Shown here piece after piece: positions 1-7,152 of a stretch of DNA of 64,000 nucleotides; position 1 is the stretch's first letter, and each line of letters begins with the position of its first letter. Position numbers and translations under genes: made by a program. The notes under the pieces are model-generated. The model was not told the origin of the DNA, searched no databases, and was given only the letters and a program-made list of their open reading frames with translations. Source of the DNA: Coprococcus sp. (lineage in GTDB: Bacteria > Bacillota > Clostridia > Lachnospirales > Lachnospiraceae); contig JAEDHX010000002.1 in assembly GCA_016296785.1 (NCBI GenBank), positions 16,867 through 80,866 of the forward strand, in the 5' to 3' direction.

Positions 1-248
1 TCCTACAAAGGCAGAGAGAAGATGTTTTGATCTTGGAGTGGCTGATTTTATTCATCGCCCTTTTGATGCAAAATTAGTACAAAGAAAAGTACAGAAATCT
101 TGAAAGCGGAGAACACATTAAGCGGGTAAAGGGATATACACGAATTCTCTCAGAGCAAATGATGATAGATTATCCTGAACTTGGTCTTACTCCGAATATT
201 ATAGATGTGCAGGAATTGATTAATACAATAACTATAATACTTGGATAG
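1..248 (+). pseudogene. Remnant of a response regulator with an HD-type output domain
   Basis: Two adjoining reading frames together read like one damaged gene, cut by the window edge. Positions 2-103 encode the end of a receiver domain (DLGVADFIHRPFDAKLVQRK), resembling the last strand and helix of CheY-like domains, and stop at TGA 101-103. Positions 102-248, one frame over, encode ESGEHIKRVKGYTRILSEQ and end at TAG 246-248. This resembles the start of an HD-GYP/HD domain, where the His of the E-x-G-x-H motif binds metal. The second frame stops before the HD dipeptide expected further on. A frameshift plus a 3' truncation is the simplest reading. The similarity is judged by eye. Confidence 0.6.
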
Positions 249-252
249 ATAT

Positions 253-290
253 AATTAATAGCATCAACCATTGGTCTGATGCTATTAATT
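253..290 (+). terminator. Inverted repeat, possible terminator after the regulator remnant
   Basis: A perfect 14-bp inverted repeat (253-266 with 277-290) surrounds a 10-nt loop. The stem is mostly A/T and is followed by an AT-rich stretch rather than a clean T run, so its strength is uncertain. The rest of 291-435 shows nothing I can assign. Confidence 0.45.
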
Positions 291-435
291 TATATAAGTA
301 TATAATTTACAGGGCATTTGCCGGGTGTTTCAAAAATAATGGTTTAAAAAAGAAGATAAGTATGATATAATTCTAGGCTGTATCAATCTCCTTATATACA
401 AAATTGTGTAGCGGAAAATATAGAGAAAGGCGATA

Positions 436-474
436 ATGCTTGAAACAAAAGCATTTTCGGATAGGTATATGTAA
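436..474 (+). CDS. Possible 12-codon leader ORF before ychF
   Basis: ATG at 436 follows a Shine-Dalgarno-like AGAAAGG (424-430) at a 5-nt spacing. It opens a 12-codon frame, MLETKAFSDRYM, whose TAA ends 2 nt before the ychF start codon. ychF itself lacks a convincing ribosome binding site, so the short frame could deliver ribosomes to it by termination-reinitiation. This is inference from spacing alone; the peptide resembles nothing I recognise. Confidence 0.25.
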   Translation: MLETKAFSDRYM

Positions 475-476
475 TT

Positions 477-1574
477 ATGAAATTAGGAATCGTTGGACTT
501 CCAAATGTGGGTAAGAGTACATTGTTCAATTCACTTACTAAAGCGGGAGCAGAATCAGCAAACTACCCGTTTTGTACTATTGATCCGAATGTTGGAATAG
601 TTGCTGTGCCTGATGAAAGACTAGATAATCTTACAAAGATGTATAATTCGGCAAAGACAACACCTGCTGTCATTGAGTTTGTTGATATAGCAGGTCTTGT
701 AAAGGGCGCTTCAAAGGGAGAAGGTCTTGGTAATCAGTTTCTTGCCAATATAAGAGAGGTTGACGCAATTGTTCATGTAGTCAGATGCTTTGAGGATACT
801 AATGTAATACATGTTGATGGAAGCGTTGATCCGGTTAGAGACATAGAGACAATAAATCTCGAATTAATCTTCTCTGATATTGAGGTCTTAGACAGAAGAA
901 TCGCCAAGACAATAAGAGGCGCGAGAAATGATAAGATGCTTGCTAAGGAGCTAGACCTTCAGCAGAGAATGAAGGCTCATCTTGAAAATGGAAGCATGGC
1001 AAAAACCTTTGTTACTGATGATGAGGACGAGCTTGCATGGCTTTCGGAGTATAACCTTCTTACATACAAGCCTGTAATATTTGCAGCTAATGTAGGAGAG
1101 GATGATATAGCTGATGATGGTGCATCAAATGAATATGTAGCAAAGGTTAAGGATTATGCTAAGACCTTTGATGCTGAAGTATTTGTTGTATGTGCTCAGA
1201 TAGAGCAGGAGCTTGCAGAGCTTGATGATGAGGAGAAGAAGATGTTTCTTGATGATCTTGGAGTTTCTGAATCCGGACTTGATAAGCTGATCAAAGCCAG
1301 CTACTCATTACTTGGGCTTATCAGTTATCTTACAGCAGGAGAAACTGAGTCAAGAGCATGGACAATAAAGAAGGGCACTAAGGCTCCGGGGGCAGCCGGT
1401 AAGATTCATTCTGATTTCGAGAGAGGCTTTATTAAAGCAGAGATTGTCAGCTATGATGCATTGATGGAATGCGGAAGTATGCTTGCAGCTAAGGAAAAGG
1501 GCCTTGTAAGACAGGAAGGAAAGGAATATGTCGTTGAAGATGGCGATGTAATACTTTTCAAATTTAATGTTTAG
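477..1574 (+). CDS. ychF: Redox-regulated ATPase/GTPase YchF (Obg family)
   Basis: This 365-aa cytosolic P-loop protein is the usual length for YchF/Ola1, an Obg-like ATPase that binds ribosomes and takes part in translation and stress responses. The P-loop GLPNVGKST lies at residues 7-15 and the G3 motif DIAGLVKGASKGEGLG near 68-83. The G4 position reads NVGE rather than NKxD, which is the hallmark that makes YchF prefer ATP. The C-terminal third is a TGS domain ending VEDGDVILFKFNV. The start is the first ATG of the conserved N-terminus. Its last base overlaps the GTG proposed for lgt, so the two are probably co-transcribed. Confidence 0.95.
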   Translation: MKLGIVGLPNVGKSTLFNSLTKAGAESANYPFCTIDPNVGIVAVPDERLDNLTKMYNSAKTTPAVIEFVDIAGLVKGASKGEGLGNQFLANIREVDAIVHVVRCFEDTNVIHVDGSVDPVRDIETINLELIFSDIEVLDRRIAKTIRGARNDKMLAKELDLQQRMKAHLENGSMAKTFVTDDEDELAWLSEYNLLTYKPVIFAANVGEDDIADDGASNEYVAKVKDYAKTFDAEVFVVCAQIEQELAELDDEEKKMFLDDLGVSESGLDKLIKASYSLLGLISYLTAGETESRAWTIKKGTKAPGAAGKIHSDFERGFIKAEIVSYDALMECGSMLAAKEKGLVRQEGKEYVVEDGDVILFKFNV

Positions 1575-2542
1575 TGAAAGATGTGGATACAGCTATGACG
1601 ATATCAGATTATTTTAGATATATATTTTTCCCAAATCTTGGGATTACACTAAAGAATATCGGAGATCATATTTCTATATTTGGATTTGAAATCAAGTTTT
1701 ATGGAATTGCAATAACGGTTGGATTTATTCTTGCATATGTTCTTGTTACAAGAGAAGCAAAAAGAACGAATCAGGATACTGAGATATATCTTGATTTTAT
1801 GCTTATTTTGGTGATTCCTGTAATATTAGGAGCAAGACTTTATTATATTCTATTTAGGTTAGATGAATATATTGTTAAGGGTAATCTTAAAGAAACGTTG
1901 CTTGGTATGATTAATATACGTAATGGCGGTCTTGCTATATATGGTGGTGTGATTGCGGGTGTATTAACCGGTATCATTTTCTGTAAGAAAAAGAAGATTA
2001 ATATATGGCAGCTGGCGGATACTGCTGCGTTCGGTCTCCTTATCGGACAGATTATTGGCCGTTTTGGTAACTTCTTTAATAGGGAAGCCTTTGGTGAGTA
2101 CACTAATTCGTTGTTTGCCATGGGTATTCCGCTGGATTATTATAGAAATGAAGGTTCGATTAACGGTCTTATTGCAGACGGTGTTATATCAGATGCTATG
2201 CTAAATAATACTCAGATGATAAATGGTGTTGAATGCATAACTGTTCATCCTACTTTTTTATATGAACTTATGTGGAATCTGATGCTTCTTATTTTTCTGT
2301 ATATCTACAGAAAGCATAAGAAATTTACCGGAGAATTTGCACTAATGTATGTTGCAGGATATGGCCTTGGAAGAAGTATAATTGAAGGCTTTAGAACAGA
2401 TTCACTTATGCTTGGCTCTACCGGAATAAGAATATCACAGCTTGTAGGAATAAGCTGTTTTGTTATTGCAGGAGCAGTTCTTATATATAGATATATCAAG
2501 CTTGCTAAAGAAAATAAGACCGTGATAACAGAGGATAAATAA
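1574..2542 (+). CDS. lgt: Prolipoprotein diacylglyceryl transferase
   Basis: Lgt transfers diacylglycerol from phosphatidylglycerol to the lipobox cysteine of prolipoproteins, the first step of lipoprotein maturation. The 322-aa protein is polytopic. It shows the family signature GRFGNFFNREAFG (near residues 162-174) and the conserved GGLAIYGGVIAGV stretch before it. The proposed GTG start at 1574 overlaps the ychF stop by one base. ATG at 1595 (7 codons later) is an alternative, and neither has a clear ribosome binding site. The C-terminus is basic and cytosolic. A strong terminator follows. Confidence 0.95.
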   Translation: MKDVDTAMTISDYFRYIFFPNLGITLKNIGDHISIFGFEIKFYGIAITVGFILAYVLVTREAKRTNQDTEIYLDFMLILVIPVILGARLYYILFRLDEYIVKGNLKETLLGMINIRNGGLAIYGGVIAGVLTGIIFCKKKKINIWQLADTAAFGLLIGQIIGRFGNFFNREAFGEYTNSLFAMGIPLDYYRNEGSINGLIADGVISDAMLNNTQMINGVECITVHPTFLYELMWNLMLLIFLYIYRKHKKFTGEFALMYVAGYGLGRSIIEGFRTDSLMLGSTGIRISQLVGISCFVIAGAVLIYRYIKLAKENKTVITEDK

Positions 2543-2562
2543 TAAGTTTTCAGTAATAATGC

Positions 2563-2611
2563 AAAATAGGCATTTGGTAAAAAGTAATTTTTGCCAAATG
2601 CCTATTTTTTT
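2563..2611 (+). terminator. Intrinsic terminator after lgt
   Basis: A long inverted repeat pairs 2563-2583 with 2588-2608 around a GTAA loop, with a single G-T wobble, and runs straight into a T tract. It separates ychF-lgt from the division cluster. The A tract on the left arm could also let it work on the opposite strand. Confidence 0.85.
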
Positions 2612-2632
2612 GTTCATTTTCTAAAATAGTGG

Positions 2633-2661
2633 TTGCATTTTATATGCAATTAGTATAAAAT
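2633..2661 (+). promoter_or_regulatory. Predicted sigma-A promoter of the dcw cluster
   Basis: TTGCAT (2633-2638) and TAAAAT (2656-2661) are separated by 17 bp. They lie directly downstream of the lgt terminator and directly upstream of the MraZ-type repeats, as expected for the start of a dcw operon. Confidence 0.6.
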
Positions 2662-2670
2662 TGGCATATA

Positions 2671-2706
2671 AGTGGTGGAAAAGGGTAACTTAGTGGTAGA
2701 AAGTGG
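2671..2706 (+). promoter_or_regulatory. MraZ operator: phased GTGG/AGGG repeats
   Basis: Four G-rich boxes, GTGG (2672-2675), AGGG (2682-2685), GTGG (2693-2696) and GTGG (2703-2706), are spaced 10, 11 and 10 bp, one helical turn each. MraZ proteins are known to bind short G-rich direct repeats upstream of their own gene. Placed just after the predicted start point, these boxes would give autorepression of the cluster. Confidence 0.65.
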
Positions 2707-2736
2707 AGAGTATACCATAGAAAGTAGGTGGACAAG

Positions 2737-3183
2737 GTGTCAAAGTGTTTAACAGGTGAATATGAACATAGATTAGATACCAAGGGCAGACTTATTATGC
2801 CTGCTAAGCTCAGAGAAGAACTGGGCTGCACCTTCATGGTTACAAAGGGACTTGACAGCTGCTTATATGTATATCCAAACGAAGAATGGCAGGTTTTCGC
2901 GGACAAGCTTAATCAGCTTCCAATGACTAATAAATCAGCCAGACAGTTTAAGCGTTTCTTCAACTCAGGAGCAACAAAGTGTGAGGTTGACGGACAGGGA
3001 AGAATTCTCATACCTCAGACACTTAGAGAGTTTGCCGAGATTGATAAGGATGTTGTTATTATCGGTAACGGAGAGAAGGCCGAGATATGGGATAAGGCCA
3101 AATGGAGCGAGATTAACAACGAAGAATCACTTAATATGGATGAGATTGCGGACAAGCTTGATGAGTTGGATTTCAGAATTTAG
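2737..3183 (+). CDS. mraZ: Transcriptional regulator MraZ
   Basis: MraZ is a DNA-binding protein with two AbrB-like SpoVT/MraZ repeats; it oligomerises and controls its own dcw operon. The first repeat begins GEYEHRLDTKGRLIMP and the second CEVDGQGRILIPQ, each with the DxKGR/DxQGR turn typical of the family. I chose GTG 2737 (148 aa) over GTG 2728 because the Shine-Dalgarno AGGTGG at 2726-2731 sits 5 nt before 2737 but overlaps the earlier codon. The rsmH start follows 15 nt after the stop. Confidence 0.93.
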   Translation: MSKCLTGEYEHRLDTKGRLIMPAKLREELGCTFMVTKGLDSCLYVYPNEEWQVFADKLNQLPMTNKSARQFKRFFNSGATKCEVDGQGRILIPQTLREFAEIDKDVVIIGNGEKAEIWDKAKWSEINNEESLNMDEIADKLDELDFRI

Positions 3184-3198
3184 AGATGGTAGTTATAT

Positions 3199-4137
3199 AT
3201 GGAATTTAAACATAAATCTGTTTTGTTAGAGGAAACAATTGAAAATCTTAATATTAAACCTTCAGGGATTTATGTTGATGGTACCTTAGGCGGAGCCGGT
3301 CACTCCTATGAGATATGTAAGAGCTTAGGTGATGACGGAAGACTTATTGGTATTGACCAGGATGAGGATGCCATATGTGCAGCATCTGAGAAATTGTCAG
3401 AATATAAGGATAAGGTATCAATTGTAAGAGATAACTACTGTAATTTTACAAGAATACTAGACGAGCTAAATATATGTTTGGTGGATGGAATACTTCTTGA
3501 TTTAGGAGTGTCTTCGTATCAGCTCGATAATGCGGATAGAGGATTCACATACCGGGTTGATGCGCCACTAGACATGAGAATGGACAATCGCAAGGAGATT
3601 ACAGCAAAGGATATTGTAAATTCTTATGATGAATCAGAGCTCTTTAGGATACTAAAAGAGTATGGTGAAGAAAGATATGCGAGAAGTATAGCGTCACACA
3701 TCGTAAGATACCGAAGCAACAAGGTGATTGAAACAACATATGAGCTCAATGATATAATACGAGGTTCCATACCTGCTAAAGCCAGGAATGGACAAGGTCA
3801 TCCGTCTAAGCAGACCTTTCAGGCCATTAGAATCGAACTTAATAACGAGCTAGGCGTTCTTAAGGATTCGATTGACAACATGATTGACAGGCTTTCGCCC
3901 GGCGGACGATTATGCATTATTACTTTTCATTCGCTTGAAGATAGAATTGTTAAGAATGCATTTAGAAGAAATGAGAATCCTTGTATTTGCCCACCAAACT
4001 TTCCTGTATGCACATGCGGTAAGGTGTCAAAGGGCAAGGTAATTACAAGAAAACCTATTATTCCTAGTGAAGAAGAGCTTGCTGAGAATTCAAGATCAAA
4101 GAGCTCAAAGCTTAGAGTATTTGAGAAAATAAGATAG
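3199..4137 (+). CDS. rsmH: 16S rRNA (cytosine-1402 N4)-methyltransferase RsmH
   Basis: RsmH (MraW) methylates N4 of C1402 in the ribosomal P site using S-adenosylmethionine. The 312-aa length is typical. The SAM-binding start reads [15 protein letters not shown], followed by [22 protein letters not shown] and the C-terminal [10 protein letters not shown] motif, all family hallmarks. The position after mraZ is the conserved one. The C-terminal part contains a four-cysteine stretch ([14 protein letters not shown]), also commonly seen in this family. The ribosome binding site is weak. Confidence 0.96.
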   Translation: MEFKHKSVLLEETIENLNIKPSGIYVDGTLGGAGHSYEICKSLGDDGRLIGIDQDEDAICAASEKLSEYKDKVSIVRDNYCNFTRILDELNICLVDGILLDLGVSSYQLDNADRGFTYRVDAPLDMRMDNRKEITAKDIVNSYDESELFRILKEYGEERYARSIASHIVRYRSNKVIETTYELNDIIRGSIPAKARNGQGHPSKQTFQAIRIELNNELGVLKDSIDNMIDRLSPGGRLCIITFHSLEDRIVKNAFRRNENPCICPPNFPVCTCGKVSKGKVITRKPIIPSEEELAENSRSKSSKLRVFEKIR

Positions 4138-4156
4138 AGAGAGGTGTTGTTTTGTT

Positions 4157-4678
4157 ATGGCAGACAACAGAAAGTATTATATAGATGGCAGTACAGTAAG
4201 AAAGCTTGATTACTATGCAGCAGAGCCTGCAAGAAAAGCTATTCCAAATGAGATGCCAAAACCACAGGTAAGGCCAAAGAAGCCTACAGCTAATCCGAAT
4301 ACCAGAACAAAGACAAAGACCAGTACAGCTAAGAGAATAAAGGATAGAAGATGGGTTGATGACCTTAAGCATGGATTTGGCATGATATGTGCAGCAGCAG
4401 TAGTTGTATGTATGTGTTTTTACATATTAAAGCTTAGCGCTGATGTTAAGGATGGCAAGAACAAGATAGCAAATCTTAGAACACAGCTAAACGCACAGTT
4501 AGATGAGAATGCTGAATACAGCTCCGGACTTGATTCGATGGTTAATCTGGAAGAAATATATAATATTGCAACAAATGAGCTGGGTATGGTATATTCAGAA
4601 CCGGGTCAGACAGTATATTATTCGCAGAGTAATGATGACTATGTTGTGCAATACAAGGATGTTCCTGAGGCTAAGTAG
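4157..4678 (+). CDS. ftsL: FtsL-like septum assembly protein
   Basis: A 173-aa bitopic membrane protein. Residues 1-70 are basic and cytosolic, one transmembrane helix spans about 74-93 (MICAAAVVVCMCFYI), and a short coiled coil (KNKIANLRTQLNAQL) follows outside. This layout, together with the position between rsmH and the PBP genes, fits FtsL, which recruits the septal FtsW/PBP machine with DivIC and DivIB. FtsL sequences diverge strongly, so the name rests mainly on topology and context. The cytosolic tail is longer than in model organisms. A hairpin spans its stop codon. Confidence 0.75.
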   Translation: MADNRKYYIDGSTVRKLDYYAAEPARKAIPNEMPKPQVRPKKPTANPNTRTKTKTSTAKRIKDRRWVDDLKHGFGMICAAAVVVCMCFYILKLSADVKDGKNKIANLRTQLNAQLDENAEYSSGLDSMVNLEEIYNIATNELGMVYSEPGQTVYYSQSNDDYVVQYKDVPEAK

Positions 4679-4694
4679 GTCTCAGGAAATTTTT
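4662..4694 (+). terminator. Hairpin with T tract across the ftsL stop codon (attenuator?)
   Basis: TTCCTGAG (4662-4669) pairs perfectly with CTCAGGAA (4681-4688), and T5 follows at 4690-4694. The ftsL stop codon lies in the 11-nt loop. A ribosome finishing ftsL would block the stem, so this could be a translation-coupled partial terminator. Confidence 0.5.
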
Positions 4695-4695
4695 G

Positions 4696-4704
4696 TGTTA
4701 TAAT
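4696..4704 (+). promoter_or_regulatory. Extended -10 promoter before the first PBP gene
   Basis: TGTTATAAT is a perfect extended -10 element (TGn plus TATAAT) right after the hairpin at the ftsL stop. No good -35 is visible, which extended -10 promoters tolerate. It would let the PBP genes be transcribed separately from mraZ-ftsL. Confidence 0.45.
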
Positions 4705-4755
4705 ATATAGAATTTATCAGGAATTACAGATGTATTATAGAATAGGAGAAGGATA

Positions 4756-6996
4756 ATGTCTAAACGAGCAAAAAAGTTTTTATCAAGTATGCAGAAGAAA
4801 TTATCTATAATAGTTATAGCTACAATAGTATTATTTGTAGGATTGTCAATTAGAGTAATATACCTTGGAATTGTCAGGGGAGAGGAGTATTCTGAGGAGG
4901 TTTTATCACAGAAAAAATATGATAGCATTGATATTCCTTATGAACGTGGCGAAATCGTAGATAGAAATGGAAATGTACTTGCGACAAGTGAAAAGGTTTA
5001 TAATATCATACTTGAGCCAAAGAATATCCTTAGTAAGGAAAAAAGCAGAGAAGCAACACAAAAGGCAGTAGAAAAGTACTTCAATATATCAAAAGAGGAT
5101 TTTGATAAATGTATGGAGGACAACGATTCCTTTTATAAAATTGCAGCTAAGGGACGAACATATTCAGAAGTAAAGGAATTCAAGGAGTATTGTAATAGCA
5201 GCGATGGAAAAGATATTATTGGCGTGCGCTTTGAGGAGGAATATAAGAGAAGATATCCGAATGGTAATCTTGCCTGCCATATCTTAGGATATACCTCAAG
5301 TGGTAATGTAGGACAAGGTGGTATCGAGGGCTACTATAACAGCTATTTAAATGGTACTAATGGCAAGACCTATGGCTATCTTACAAATGACAACACAGTT
5401 GAATCAGTAACTGTTCCTGCAGTTAATGGTAATACTGTTGTATCTACAATAGATATCAATATTCAGAAGATGCTCGAGGACAATATTGCTGAGTATATGG
5501 AGACAACAGGGGCTAATAAGATTGGAATAGTTGCTATGAATCCTAATACGGGAGAGGTACTTGGAATGAGCAGCTCATATAGCTACAATCCTAATTCTCC
5601 TATGGATATTACAGCGCTTAGAAAAATGAATGTTACCATTACCAAGGAGGTTAAGAAATATTTTGACGAATATGGTAATGAGGTTATTGAGGAGATAGAT
5701 AATACTACCGAGGAGAATACTACAGAAGGAGATCAGACAGGAGATTCGACAAGTGACGACAATGACGATGATACTTCTGACGATACTTCACAGGAGATAA
5801 CAACAGAAATCACAACTGAGAAGGTTGAGTATGATTTTGCTGAGATGGATGATGCGGAGTTTAATGCAACAATAACAAGCTTTACAAATGAACAGCTATA
5901 TGAGGCTCTTAATAGTGTCTGGAGAAATTTCTGTATAAGCGATTCATATGAGCCGGGGTCAACATTTAAGCCTATCACAGTTGCAGGTGCATTAGAGGAT
6001 GGGATTGTAGAAGATGGTGATACCTTCATGTGTGATGGCTATGAAATAGTAGTTGATGGAGGAAGTCCGATATATTGCCATAATGTTGCAGGTGATGGAC
6101 TTATTACATTAAAACAATCAGTTGAGCAATCCTGTAATGATGCAATGATGGCAATTTCTAAGAAGGAAGGACCTAAGATATTTGACAAGTATCAGAGAAT
6201 ATTCAATATTGGTTCAACAACAGGGATTGATTTGTCAGGAGAAGCAGCAGGAATAAAATACGATGAAGACACACTTAATCCTACAGAGCTTGCAACCTCG
6301 TCATTTGGACAGGGTGTAAATGTTACCATGATTCAGATGGCGGCAGCATTTTCATCAATTGTAAATGGTGGTAATTATTATACACCACATGTTGTTAAGC
6401 AGATATTAGATGACGGCGGAAGTATAATTGAGGAGATAGAACCTGAGTTATTGAGAAAGACTATTTCTAAGGAGAACTCAGATCTTATGCGCTCATATCT
6501 TTTAGGAGTAGTTGAAAATGGTACAGGTGGACGTGCGGCAGTAGAGGGTTATACAATAGGTGGTAAGACAGGAACTGCTGAGAAACTTCCTAGAAGTAAC
6601 GGCAAATATATTCTGTCATTTATTGGATGCTCTCCAATTGAGAATCCTCAAATTGTTGTATATGTAGTAGTAGATGAGCCGAATGTAGCAGACCAGTCAT
6701 CCTCAGGTGCAGGCGCTTTATTGTTCCATGCCGTTATGGAGGATTTACTTCCTTACATGAATGTTTATCAGAGCAATACATCAAATACTACTAATACAAG
6801 TAGTGACGAGCCGGTAGGCTCTGTATTTGGTGACGGAGATGATACTGTAGATGAAGGCACAACAGAGACTATTGATGAAGACACAACAGAGAATATTGAT
6901 GAAGATACAACAGAGACTATTGATGAAGATACAACAGAGGCTGTTGACGAAGATAAAACACAGGCAGATACAGATGAATCATATCCTGAGGAATAA
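4756..6996 (+). CDS. Class B penicillin-binding protein (FtsI/PBP2B-like transpeptidase)
   Basis: A septal D,D-transpeptidase anchored by one N-terminal helix (about residues 17-37). It cross-links new peptidoglycan at division together with FtsW. A dimerisation domain starting at PYERGEIVDRNG is followed by the transpeptidase domain with SxxK at Ser402-Lys405 (GSTFK), SCN at 459-461 and KTGT at 604-607. Two features are odd. A 40-residue Thr/Asp/Glu tract (about 316-355), with flanking sequence, is inserted shortly before the active-site serine. An acidic, Thr-rich tail (about 674-746) contains four 8-residue repeats. At 746 aa it is longer than usual because of these additions. The start has a good AGGAGAAGG site upstream. 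Confidence 0.9.
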   Translation: MSKRAKKFLSSMQKKLSIIVIATIVLFVGLSIRVIYLGIVRGEEYSEEVLSQKKYDSIDIPYERGEIVDRNGNVLATSEKVYNIILEPKNILSKEKSREATQKAVEKYFNISKEDFDKCMEDNDSFYKIAAKGRTYSEVKEFKEYCNSSDGKDIIGVRFEEEYKRRYPNGNLACHILGYTSSGNVGQGGIEGYYNSYLNGTNGKTYGYLTNDNTVESVTVPAVNGNTVVSTIDINIQKMLEDNIAEYMETTGANKIGIVAMNPNTGEVLGMSSSYSYNPNSPMDITALRKMNVTITKEVKKYFDEYGNEVIEEIDNTTEENTTEGDQTGDSTSDDNDDDTSDDTSQEITTEITTEKVEYDFAEMDDAEFNATITSFTNEQLYEALNSVWRNFCISDSYEPGSTFKPITVAGALEDGIVEDGDTFMCDGYEIVVDGGSPIYCHNVAGDGLITLKQSVEQSCNDAMMAISKKEGPKIFDKYQRIFNIGSTTGIDLSGEAAGIKYDEDTLNPTELATSSFGQGVNVTMIQMAAAFSSIVNGGNYYTPHVVKQILDDGGSIIEEIEPELLRKTISKENSDLMRSYLLGVVENGTGGRAAVEGYTIGGKTGTAEKLPRSNGKYILSFIGCSPIENPQIVVYVVVDEPNVADQSSSGAGALLFHAVMEDLLPYMNVYQSNTSNTTNTSSDEPVGSVFGDGDDTVDEGTTETIDEDTTENIDEDTTETIDEDTTEAVDEDKTQADTDESYPEE
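6859..6954 (+). repeat. Four tandem 24-bp repeats in the PBP tail
   Basis: Units start at 6859, 6883, 6907 and 6931 and encode TTETIDED, TTENIDED, TTETIDED and TTEAVDED. They keep the reading frame and give a highly acidic extracytoplasmic tail. Copy number is likely to vary between strains. Confidence 0.9.
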
Positions 6997-7002
6997 TATT
7001 TG

Positions 7003-7035
7003 GCAGATGAAGATGAGTCGCATTCCGAGAGATAA
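7003..7035 (+). pseudogene. Untranslated second copy of the PBP 3' end
   Basis: The last 33 bases of the gene (6964-6996, ending TAA) have a diverged copy at 7003-7035, also ending TAA, in the same frame and 39 bp downstream (24 of 33 bases identical by my count). It would read ADEDESHSER. This suggests that an older, longer tail was cut short by the TAA at 6994-6996, or that the end was duplicated. Confidence 0.6.
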
Positions 7036-7152
7036 ATAAAGTGATATAATAAGCAGTTATTAATTAATTATAACAGCTTCTGTGTAAATAGAATCAGAAT
7101 ATATCAGAGATAATAGTAATAAGATATATAGATATCATATAAAGGACAATGG

